NCBI GenBank assembly: GCA_947174965.1
Contig: CAMWKY010000082.1
Location: 1 to 8,156, forward strand
Length of the DNA: 8,156 bases
Reading direction: 5' to 3'
DNA from: an uncultured Ruminococcus sp.
GTDB taxonomy: Bacteria; Bacillota; Clostridia; Oscillospirales; Ruminococcaceae
A model generated the notes under the pieces. The model saw only the letters and a program-made list of their open reading frames with translations. It made no database searches and had not been told where the DNA came from. The translations under genes were made by a program, and so were the position numbers. Shown one piece after another: positions 1 through 5,465 of this stretch; within the stretch, counting starts at the first letter, position 1, and the number at the start of each line of letters is the position of its first letter.

Positions 1-311
1 GTTATCAGATATAATTTAGATTTTAGTGTGGCATATCCTTCCTTTTCTTTCAGTTTTGATGCGTGGAGGATAAATTTCAGACCGCCTATCAGACCCAAAA
101 AAACTGAAAGTATAATGCCTACAACGATTATCGTAAAAAATATTAATATATCATAAAAAAAGTTGTTGACTGTACTCCATTCTCTGCTTGAATCCATTTT
201 ACAGCCCATAAAGTCGCCGATTACACCAATTGCACCGATTGCAAAAACAAGTGCGCCGATAACAAGCAGAACCGTAAGAACAGTGCTGATAATTTCAGTG
301 AATTTTTTCAT
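1..311 (-). CDS. Small two-helix membrane protein, 3' end outside window
   Basis: I do not recognise this protein. Reading leftward from an ATG at 311-309, 103 codons stay open to the window edge, so the C-terminus is missing. The start is supported by an AGGAGGG ribosome binding site (complement of 318-324) six bases upstream. The protein opens MKKFTEIIS and has a first hydrophobic helix at about residues 9-33, rich in Val, Ile, Gly and Ala. A short polar loop with one Cys and an SSREW segment follows, then a second helix at about residues 56-82 and a Lys-rich stretch (SKLKEKEG). By the positive-inside rule both ends probably lie in the cytoplasm. It is transcribed in the same direction as the PAS gene before it but has its own promoter. 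Function unknown; membrane location is an inference from composition. Confidence 0.75.
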   Translation of the reverse strand, partial: MKKFTEIISTVLTVLLVIGALVFAIGAIGVIGDFMGCKMDSSREWSTVNNFFYDILIFFTIIVVGIILSVFLGLIGGLKFILHASKLKEKEGYATLKSKLYLI

Positions 312-321
312 GTAAAACCCT

Positions 322-352
322 CCTGTTTCTGATTATATTATATCAGTACAGG
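322..352. promoter_or_regulatory. Imperfect palindrome over the -10 box
   Basis: CCTGT (322-326) and CTGAT (329-333) mirror ATCAG (342-346) and ACAGG (348-352), giving 10 paired bases around an AT-rich centre. The repeat covers both -10 candidates and reaches the edge of the ribosome binding site. It could be an operator for a repressor. A transcript starting near 330 would contain only one arm, so an RNA hairpin is less likely. Confidence 0.35.
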
Positions 353-365
353 AAGATTTTTACAA
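337..365 (-). promoter_or_regulatory. Promoter of the small membrane-protein gene
   Basis: On the minus strand TTGTAA (365-360) is followed by exactly 17 bases and then TATAAT (342-337), a near-consensus vegetative promoter. A second TATAAT directly follows at 337-332. Transcription would begin near 330, giving a leader of about 20 bases that contains the AGGAGGG site. The -35 box lies just past the stop codon of the PAS gene. Confidence 0.7.
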
Positions 366-369
366 GATG

Positions 370-765
370 TCATCTGTCACTTTCTTTGTGACAAATGTCA
401 CTGTATGGGTGTGATTTTTCTGTATCACGATATTCATGCTTTTCATAGTAGCCGATAAGACTGTTATCACCGTCTCTAAGGGCAATCATATATACGTCCT
501 TGTTTTCTTTTGGATTGTGGAAAGTGAAGATTCTGTTGTTTTCGGGTGATTCACTGAACCACGATACAACCGCTTTTATTTTGTCATTTGAATCAGCGTT
601 ATGACAGTCAAGAAGCGATTTTCCTATGAGTTTCGCACCGCCTCTTTTGGCGTATCTCTTAATAGCAGTCGGATTCATGTAGATGATTTCATGCTTCGTA
701 TTGCATACCACAATCGGAGCAATATCGTTGTCAATAATGCTTTTGAAAAATACTGATAAATTCAT
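370..765 (-). CDS. Small single-domain PAS protein
   Basis: The product is a 131-residue protein consisting of one PAS sensory fold with no visible output domain. Features include a hydrophobic opening (FFKSIIDNDIAPIVV), the PAS-typical IIYMNPTA near residue 30, GKSLLDCHN near residue 55, and a final strand region with FTFHNPKEN and GYYEKHEYRD. This layout resembles PAS modules found alone or after DUF438/hemerythrin-like domains in clostridia. Such domains bind small ligands or cofactors and signal through partner proteins; the ligand here is unknown. The ATG at 765 is chosen over an in-frame ATG 27 bases upstream because an AAGGAGG site (complement of 774-780) lies 8 bases before it. The queA stop codon overlaps this site, so the two genes are probably co-transcribed and translationally linked. 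The TGA stop is at 372-370. The C-terminal tail after YRDTE is polar and probably disordered. Confidence 0.8.
   Translation of the reverse strand: MNLSVFFKSIIDNDIAPIVVCNTKHEIIYMNPTAIKRYAKRGGAKLIGKSLLDCHNADSNDKIKAVVSWFSESPENNRIFTFHNPKENKDVYMIALRDGDNSLIGYYEKHEYRDTEKSHPYSDICHKESDR
387..402. promoter_or_regulatory. Crp/Fnr-type palindrome (TGTGA-N6-TCAC)
   Basis: The sequence TGTGACAAATGTCACT contains the perfect inverted repeat GTGACA-AA-TGTCAC (388-401). It fits the TGTGA-N6-TCACA pattern known for Crp/Fnr-family regulators, including Bacillus Fnr. It lies in the last codons of the PAS gene. Its centre is about 64 bases upstream of the predicted start of the membrane-protein transcript, close to the usual class I activator position. 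A third TGTCAC copy is at 375-380. No protein evidence is available here. Confidence 0.35.
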
Positions 766-779
766 GGTAAAAACCTCCT

Positions 780-1811
780 TTAAAGTATGCACATACTGTC
801 ACCGAAACTGAAAAATCTGTATTTTTCCTCAACGGCAGTTTTATATGCGTTCATGGTATTGTCGTAGCCCATAAATGCCGATACAAGCATAATAAGCGTA
901 CTTTCTGGCAGATGAAAATTAGTGATAAGACCGTCAATGCACTTGAACTGATACGACGGATATATGAAAATATCGGTATATCCCTCATGCTCTGCAATTT
1001 CATTGTAAAAAGTTGCGACACTTTCAAGAGTACGGCAGGTTGTCGTGCCAACAGCTATAACACGTCCGCCATTTGCCTTTGTTTCGTTGATTAAATCAGC
1101 CGTTTCTTTTGGCAGATAATAGTGTTCGGAGTGCATTTTGTGTTCAAGAACGTTATCTTCCTTCACGGGTCTGAACGTTCCAAGACCGACATGGAGTGTT
1201 ACAAATGCAGTCTTTACGCCCATTTCACGCAGTTCATCAAGCATATCAGTTGTAAAATGAAGTCCGGCTGTTGGTGCGGCGGCTGAACCGAGTTCATTTG
1301 AATATACTGTCTGATAACGTTCTTTGTTTTCGAGCTTTTCCTTGATGTACGGTGGCAAGGGCATTTGCCCGACATCTTCCAGTGCAGTAAAAAAATTCCC
1401 CTCACAAGAAAACTGTACAATTCTGTTGCCGTCGTCTTTCACTTCAATAACTTTAGCAGTAAGTCTGCCGTTACCGAATGAAAATTCCGTTCCGACTTTT
1501 GCTTTTTTTCCGGGACGACATATAATTTCCCATAACTTGTCGCCTTTCTGTTCGAGGAGCAGAAACTCAATAAAAGTGCCATTGCTTGTTTTTTCGCCGT
1601 AAAGTCGTGCGGGGATAACTCTTGAATCGTTCATAACGAGCAAATCACCTTTTTTCAGATGACTGCATAAATTATAGAAATGGTCGTGGAATATTTCACC
1701 ACTATTGCGGTCAATACACATCATACGAGACGCATTTCGTGGCTCAACGGGAGTTTGTGCAATAAGTTCCTCCGGCAAATCATAGTAAAAATCAGATTTA
1801 AGTAAATTCAC
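780..1811 (-). CDS. queA: QueA, S-adenosylmethionine:tRNA ribosyltransferase-isomerase
   Basis: QueA transfers and isomerises the ribose part of S-adenosylmethionine onto preQ1 base in tRNA, making epoxyqueuosine at the wobble position of GUN anticodons. It is a cytosolic enzyme. The 343-residue length matches the family. Family motifs run in order: DFYYDLPEELIAQ near the N-terminus with PxxPRxxSR, GDLLVMNDSRVIPARL, PAAPTAGLHFT, HVGLGTFRPV, the MHSEHY motif, GTTTCRTLES, and TNFHLPESTLIMLVSAF near the C-terminus, ending in an FGDSM motif like the usual FGDAM. The start is GTG at 1811, not the farther ATG at 1859: AAGGAG (complement of 1821-1826) sits nine bases before the GTG, and family homology begins there. 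The gene heads a minus-strand unit with the PAS gene and diverges from the dap operon. No convincing promoter of its own was found. Confidence 0.95.
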   Translation of the reverse strand: MNLLKSDFYYDLPEELIAQTPVEPRNASRMMCIDRNSGEIFHDHFYNLCSHLKKGDLLVMNDSRVIPARLYGEKTSNGTFIEFLLLEQKGDKLWEIICRPGKKAKVGTEFSFGNGRLTAKVIEVKDDGNRIVQFSCEGNFFTALEDVGQMPLPPYIKEKLENKERYQTVYSNELGSAAAPTAGLHFTTDMLDELREMGVKTAFVTLHVGLGTFRPVKEDNVLEHKMHSEHYYLPKETADLINETKANGGRVIAVGTTTCRTLESVATFYNEIAEHEGYTDIFIYPSYQFKCIDGLITNFHLPESTLIMLVSAFMGYDNTMNAYKTAVEEKYRFFSFGDSMCIL

Positions 1812-1846
1812 AAAAAACAACTCCTTAAAAAAATTTAAAAAAACTA

Positions 1847-1875
1847 TTGACATAATCAATATAAAGTGATATTAT
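1847..1875 (+). promoter_or_regulatory. Promoter of the riboswitch-dap operon
   Basis: A perfect -35 box TTGACA (1847-1852) is followed by a 17-base spacer and TATTAT (1870-1875). Transcription should begin near 1882, so the whole lysine aptamer lies in the leader. The -35 box is part of a small palindrome, ATTGA-CATAA-TCAAT (1846-1860). Confidence 0.8.
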
Positions 1876-1883
1876 TTAAGATA

Positions 1884-1898
1884 GGAGTTATAAACTCC
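1884..1898 (+). promoter_or_regulatory. Stem-loop at the 5' end of the leader RNA
   Basis: GGAGTT (1884-1889) and AACTCC (1893-1898) form a perfect 6-bp stem with the 3-base loop ATA. It starts about two bases after the predicted transcription start and comes before the riboswitch P1 helix. It could protect the 5' end of the RNA. Its flank GATAG (1880-1884) is also complementary to CTATC in the 3' strand of P1 (2066-2070), though part of GATAG may not be transcribed. Confidence 0.45.
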
Positions 1899-1904
1899 AG
1901 ACTT

Positions 1905-2073
1905 AAACGGTAGAGGTGCGGTAAAGATGAGTAACTCTGTGGAGGAGAACCAATCCAGCGAAACAGAGTAAAAGGCAATACCGCCGAGAGACAGATTCTG
2001 GTGAAATCTGTTTCGGCTGTAAGCTCAACAGGCTTGCGGTTGTCATCATGTTTTGTGGTGGAGAGCTATCGGC
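1905..2073 (+). ncRNA. Lysine riboswitch aptamer (L box)
   Basis: The leader carries the conserved lysine-riboswitch core in order: AGAGGTGC after P1, AGATGAGTA (loop-E type motif), GCCGAGAG, TTCGGCTG, GTTGTCA and TGGAGAGCTATC. The five helices can be placed. P1 is CGGTAG (1908-1913) with CTATCG (2066-2071). P2 is GCGGTA (1918-1923) with TACCGC (1979-1984), extended by ACTCTGT (1934-1940) with ACAGAGT (1963-1969). P3 is ACAGATT (1991-1997) with AATCTGT (2005-2011). P4 is AAGC with GCTT around 2021-2034. P5 is CATCAT (2044-2049) with GTGGTG (2055-2060). Lysine binding should stabilise the P1 junction and let the downstream terminator form, turning off asd, dapA and dapB when lysine is plentiful. 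That control mode comes from the family; the helices are read from the sequence. Confidence 0.95.
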
Positions 2074-2113
2074 TTGATAAATTTTGCCAGTACTCTTATT
2101 ATAACGCATGATG

Positions 2114-2143
2114 AACCTGTTTGCAACAGGTTTTTTATTTTTT
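2114..2143 (+). terminator. Intrinsic terminator of the lysine riboswitch
   Basis: AACCTGTT (2114-2121), loop TGC and AACAGGTT (2125-2132) form a perfect 8-bp stem followed by a run of T interrupted by one A. It lies between the aptamer and the asd start, as expected for a transcriptional off-switch. The 5' arm can also pair with AACAGG in the P4 loop (2027-2032), and the adjacent CATGATG (2107-2113) can pair with CATCATG of P5 (2044-2050), giving a possible antiterminator. Confidence 0.9.
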
Positions 2144-2173
2144 ATAAAAATTTTTTTAAAAGGAGTTTTTTTA

Positions 2174-3253
2174 ATGAAACAATACAACGTCGGAATTATC
2201 GGTGCAACGGGCATGGTAGGACAGAGATTTGCCACATTGCTTGAAAATCACCCATGGTTTAATGTAAAAGTTCTTGCAGCTTCACCAAGAAGTGCAGGCA
2301 AGACATATGAAGAAGTTGCAGGAAACCGCTGGAAAATGGCTGTGCCAATGCCTGAATCAATGAAAAATATGGTGCTTATGGACGCTACAGCTGATATTGA
2401 GAAAATCGCATCAATGGTAGACTTCTGTTTCTGTGCAGTTGACATGAAGAAAGACGAAATCAAAGCATTGGAAGAAGCATATGCAAAAGCTGAATGTCCG
2501 ATAGTCTCAAACAATTCCGCACACAGATTTACACCTGATGTTCCTATGGTAGTACCTGAAATCAACCCCGACCATATTGAAATCATCAAGGCACAAAGAG
2601 AACGTCTCGGAACAAAACGTGGATTTATTGCTGTAAAGTCCAACTGCTCAATTCAAAGCTATGTACCTGCACTCCACCCGCTCCGCAAATTCGGATTGAA
2701 AAACGTACTTGCCTGCACTTATCAGGCAATTTCAGGAGCAGGCAAAAACTTTGAGACATGGCCTGAAATGGTTGATAATCTTATTCCATATATCGGCGGT
2801 GAGGAAGAAAAATCAGAGCAGGAACCACTCAAAGTATGGGGCGAAATCAAGGGCAATGAGATTGTCAAGGCAACAGCACCAAACATCACAACACAATGTC
2901 TCCGTGTTCCTGTTTCGGACGGTCACACAGCGGCAGTATTTGTAAGCTTTGAGAATAAGCCGTCAAAAGAGGAGATTTTGCAGTTATGGGCAGATTTCAA
3001 GGGTGTTCCGCAGGAATTGGAATTACCGTCCGCCCCGAAGCAGTTTATCCATTACTTTGAAGACGATAATCGTCCGCAGGCTAAACTTGACAGAAATCTT
3101 GAAAACGGTATGGCTGTTTCAACAGGTCGTCTCCGTGAAGATACACAATACGACTATAAGTTTGTATGCCTTTCACATAATACACTCAGAGGTGCAGCAG
3201 GTGGCGGAGTACTTCTCGCTGAACTTCTCGCAGCTAAGGGATATTTTGACTAA
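2174..3253 (+). CDS. asd: Aspartate-semialdehyde dehydrogenase, archaeal/fungal-type
   Basis: The enzyme reduces 4-aspartyl phosphate to aspartate semialdehyde with NADPH, the branch point to lysine/diaminopimelate, threonine and methionine. The 359-residue protein has the nucleotide-binding loop GATGMVGQRF (about residues 10-19), catalytic Cys158 in KSNCSIQ, substrate-binding Arg244 in RVPV, and the catalytic His251 in DGHTAAVF. The blocks AISGAGKNF and NLIPYIGGEEE and the ending HNTLRGAAGGG resemble the archaeal/fungal subfamily (long Asd, as in yeast Hom2) rather than the usual Gram-negative type. The ATG at 2174 follows an AAAGGAG site (2159-2165) after the riboswitch terminator. An in-frame ATG at 2108 is rejected because it lies in the terminator region and lacks a binding site. 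It is the first gene of the lysine-controlled operon; dapA begins 18 bases after its stop. Confidence 0.95.
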   Translation: MKQYNVGIIGATGMVGQRFATLLENHPWFNVKVLAASPRSAGKTYEEVAGNRWKMAVPMPESMKNMVLMDATADIEKIASMVDFCFCAVDMKKDEIKALEEAYAKAECPIVSNNSAHRFTPDVPMVVPEINPDHIEIIKAQRERLGTKRGFIAVKSNCSIQSYVPALHPLRKFGLKNVLACTYQAISGAGKNFETWPEMVDNLIPYIGGEEEKSEQEPLKVWGEIKGNEIVKATAPNITTQCLRVPVSDGHTAAVFVSFENKPSKEEILQLWADFKGVPQELELPSAPKQFIHYFEDDNRPQAKLDRNLENGMAVSTGRLREDTQYDYKFVCLSHNTLRGAAGGGVLLAELLAAKGYFD

Positions 3254-3271
3254 TCCGAAAGGAGAGATTTT

Positions 3272-4162
3272 ATGAAGAATACTATTTTTACTGGTGCTGG
3301 CATTGCCATTATAACACCTATGAATACTGACGGCTCTATCAATTATGATGTACTCGGTGAGATGATAGACTTTCAGATTGAAAATGGTACAGATGCTATC
3401 GTCATATGCGGTACAACAGGCGAAGCATCAACCATGACAGACGAAGAACATATTGAGTGCATCAGATTTGCTGTTGAGCGTACAGCAAAGAGAGTACCTG
3501 TTATTGCAGGTACTGGAAGCAACGATACACTTTATGCAGTAAATCTTTCAAAGGAAGCAGAAAAAGTCGGAGCAGATGCACTTCTTGTTGTTACACCTTA
3601 TTACAACAAGACTACTCAACGTGGACTTATTTCCCACTTTACAGCTATTGCCGATGCTGTAAATATTCCGCTTGTACTTTATAATATTCCTGGCAGAACT
3701 GGCATGAATATTGAGATTGCTACAATGAAAGAACTTGCAAAGCATAAGAATATATGCGCAGTAAAAGAAGCAAGCGGAAATATCAGCTATGCCGCAAAGC
3801 TTATTGCAGAATGCGGTGATATGATTGACGTATACAGCGGAAATGATGATATGATAGTACCGCTTATGTCATTGGGTGCAAAAGGTGTTATATCCGTACT
3901 TTCTCATGTTATCCCGAAAGAGACTCACATGATGACGCAGTATTGTCTTGAGAATAATTTTGCAGAGGCTACAAAGTTGCAGATTAAGTATCTTGATTTA
4001 ATCAATAATCTGTTTATTGAGGTAAACCCGATACCTGTAAAAGAGGCTGTAAATATGATGGGAGTAAATGCAGGCTCATGCAGACTTCCTCTTTGCGATA
4101 TGACCGACGAGCATAAGGCTATACTCCGTGCTTCTATGGAAAAGCACGGTTTGATTAAGTAA
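3272..4162 (+). CDS. dapA: 4-Hydroxy-tetrahydrodipicolinate synthase
   Basis: DapA condenses pyruvate with aspartate semialdehyde to 4-hydroxytetrahydrodipicolinate, the committed step of diaminopimelate and lysine synthesis; it normally acts as a cytosolic tetramer. The 296-residue TIM-barrel protein has the hallmark residues. These are CGTTGEAS (Thr48 and Thr49), VIAGTGSNDT, TPYYNKTTQRG, Tyr137 in YNIPGRTG with the substrate-binding Arg, and Lys165 in AVKEASG, which forms the Schiff base with pyruvate. YSGNDDM and a GAKGVISVLSHV block follow. GAAAGGAGAG precedes the ATG by about 6 bases. It lies between asd and the zinc-ribbon gene and its TAA stop overlaps the ATG of the latter by one base. 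Riboswitch control through the operon is expected; I cannot judge lysine feedback on the enzyme itself. Confidence 0.96.
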   Translation: MKNTIFTGAGIAIITPMNTDGSINYDVLGEMIDFQIENGTDAIVICGTTGEASTMTDEEHIECIRFAVERTAKRVPVIAGTGSNDTLYAVNLSKEAEKVGADALLVVTPYYNKTTQRGLISHFTAIADAVNIPLVLYNIPGRTGMNIEIATMKELAKHKNICAVKEASGNISYAAKLIAECGDMIDVYSGNDDMIVPLMSLGAKGVISVLSHVIPKETHMMTQYCLENNFAEATKLQIKYLDLINNLFIEVNPIPVKEAVNMMGVNAGSCRLPLCDMTDEHKAILRASMEKHGLIK

Positions 4163-4714
4163 TGAACTGTAAATTGTGCGGTTGCTATTACAGTATTCAT
4201 GAGCAGGAAAAAAGCTGTCCGTGCTGTGGCGGAAACCGTGAGGGACTGCATAAAACAAAACTTATAACTATATCAAAAGTTCTTGCGGTAACAGCACTGA
4301 TAATTAATTTTATGATTTTGATTTTCAGTCAGAATATACATGATGAGCTTCTGACCTCATTCAGGTTCATAACAAACGATTATGGCAATTCCCCTGATTT
4401 CGCTCTGTTATATCTGATTTTGCCAAATACACATCTGCATATAATTCCTGTATATCTGCTGAATTTACCGCCAGTGTATCTTGTTACAATCATTGCACTG
4501 CTCATAACAAAAAAAATGCAGTTCTGTACTTTATCTGATTTCCGCAATTATGCTGATGATTCCTGCAATATTCATTTTTTTGAGTTATGACAATGATAGC
4601 ATAGTTTATTTATCTTTCTTTGCAGTTCCTTGTCTGCTGATTACTATATCAGCAGTAATTACAAGGATTGACAGAAAAAAACAAATTCAAGAATATAAAA
4701 TTAAGAGGTGTTAA
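4162..4714 (+). pseudogene. Zinc-ribbon membrane protein, frame interrupted at an A8 tract
   Basis: The read frame from the ATG at 4162 gives 142 residues and stops at 4588-4590. It begins with a zinc-ribbon (CxxC at residues 3-6, CPCC at 19-22) and has a membrane helix at about 40-56 and a second at about 94-115. After the eight adenines at 4509-4516 the downstream residues become polar and lose membrane character. Dropping one A restores a frame that runs without stops to TAA at 4712-4714. It adds two more helices (about 122-141 and 147-167) and a basic tail, giving a 183-residue four-helix protein. The restored stop is one base before the dapB ATG, which fits a tightly packed operon. It may be a recent mutation, a sequencing error, slippage-based expression or phase variation; I cannot tell which. 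The ATG overlaps the dapA stop, so translation may be coupled. Function unknown. Confidence 0.8.
4634..4655 (+). repeat. Perfect 8-bp inverted repeat before dapB
   Basis: CTGCTGAT (4634-4641), loop TACTAT and ATCAGCAG (4648-4655) form a perfect stem about 60 bases before the dapB start, inside the last membrane helix of the zinc-ribbon protein. No T-run follows, so it is not a standard terminator. It could be an internal RNA hairpin or a chance consequence of coding sequence. Confidence 0.35.
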
Positions 4715-4715
4715 A

Positions 4716-5465
4716 ATGACAAATATAGCTATATGCGGTGCAAACGGAAAAATGGGCAAGACCATTTACAATTGCATTAAAGACCGTGACGACTGCAAAG
4801 TTGTTGCAGGTATTGACTTATACACTGAACAATATGCAGATTTCCCGATTGTTGCAAGTCCTGCTGAATTGCCCGTGAAACCTGATGTTATTATAGATTT
4901 CTCAAATCCCGCATCACTCAACGGATTGCTTGAATACTGTCTATCAACAGATACTCCGATTGTTGTTGCATCAACAGGCTACAGTGATGAACAGATTGCA
5001 AAAATCAAGTCTGCATCTGAACAGATACCGATATTTTTCACGTTCAATATGTCACTCGGTATAAATCTTCTCGTACACCTTGCAAAAAAAGCTACAGAAG
5101 TACTCGGCGACAGATTCGATATTGAGATAGTGGAGAAACATCACAATCAGAAACTTGATGCACCAAGCGGAACAGCTATAATGCTTGCAAATGCAATCAA
5201 TGAAACTTTGGATAATTCCAAAACATACATTTATGACCGTCATTCACGCAGACAGAAACGTGATAAGTCTGAAATCGGTATGCACGCAATTCGTGGCGGT
5301 ACAATAGTTGGTGAACATGATGTAATTTTTGCTGGAAATGACGAAATTATCACGCTTTCACACTCCGCAACATCAAAATCCGTTTTTGCAGAGGGTTCAA
5401 TCAAGGCGGCAATTTTCCTGAAAGATAAGTCCGCAGGGCTTTATGATATGCAGATGCTGATATGA
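4716..5465 (+). CDS. dapB: 4-Hydroxy-tetrahydrodipicolinate reductase
   Basis: DapB reduces the DapA product with NAD(P)H to tetrahydrodipicolinate. The 249-residue protein has the N-terminal Rossmann loop GANGKMGK (residues 8-15), DFSNPAS, a STGY motif, FNMSLGINLL, and the signature KHHNQKLDAPSGTA with catalytic His142 and Lys146. IRGGTIVGEHDVIF and a LYDM motif near the end follow. The chosen ATG at 4716 lies behind AGAGGTG (4704-4710). The farther ATG at 4668 is inside the reading frame of the preceding membrane protein, and family homology begins only at MTNIAI. The start is one base after the restored stop of that protein. The TGA stop overlaps the first start codon of the lipoprotein gene. 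The gene completes the aspartate-to-tetrahydrodipicolinate steps found here, and reading through the upstream leader would place it under lysine control. Confidence 0.95.
   Translation: MTNIAICGANGKMGKTIYNCIKDRDDCKVVAGIDLYTEQYADFPIVASPAELPVKPDVIIDFSNPASLNGLLEYCLSTDTPIVVASTGYSDEQIAKIKSASEQIPIFFTFNMSLGINLLVHLAKKATEVLGDRFDIEIVEKHHNQKLDAPSGTAIMLANAINETLDNSKTYIYDRHSRRQKRDKSEIGMHAIRGGTIVGEHDVIFAGNDEIITLSHSATSKSVFAEGSIKAAIFLKDKSAGLYDMQMLI

Noticed and set aside
387..402. Terminator for the PAS gene in the GTGACA/TGTCAC repeat
   Set aside because: The stem is short or has too small a loop, and no T-run follows on the minus strand.
1812..1859. Longer queA start from the ATG at 1859
   Set aside because: The extension is AT-rich and hydrophobic, lies across the divergent promoter, and skips the good AAGGAG site in front of the GTG at 1811.
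1832..1859. Minus-strand promoter TTGATT-16-TAAATT for queA
   Set aside because: It is a weak match and would start transcription within the queA ribosome binding site; I could not settle where queA is transcribed from.
1811..2170. Similar A/T-rich ribosome-binding-site regions of queA and asd forming an inverted repeat
   Set aside because: They look alike only because both are A/T-rich with an AAGGAG-type site; the asd transcript starts after the queA copy, so they cannot pair in one RNA.
2108..2173. Longer asd start from the ATG at 2108
   Set aside because: It would place the N-terminus in the terminator and antiterminator sequence without a ribosome binding site; family similarity begins at the ATG at 2174, which has AAAGGAG upstream.
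1903..2235. Minus-strand open frame of 110 codons opposite the riboswitch
   Set aside because: It is antisense to the conserved aptamer, its composition is not protein-like, and it has no ribosome binding site.
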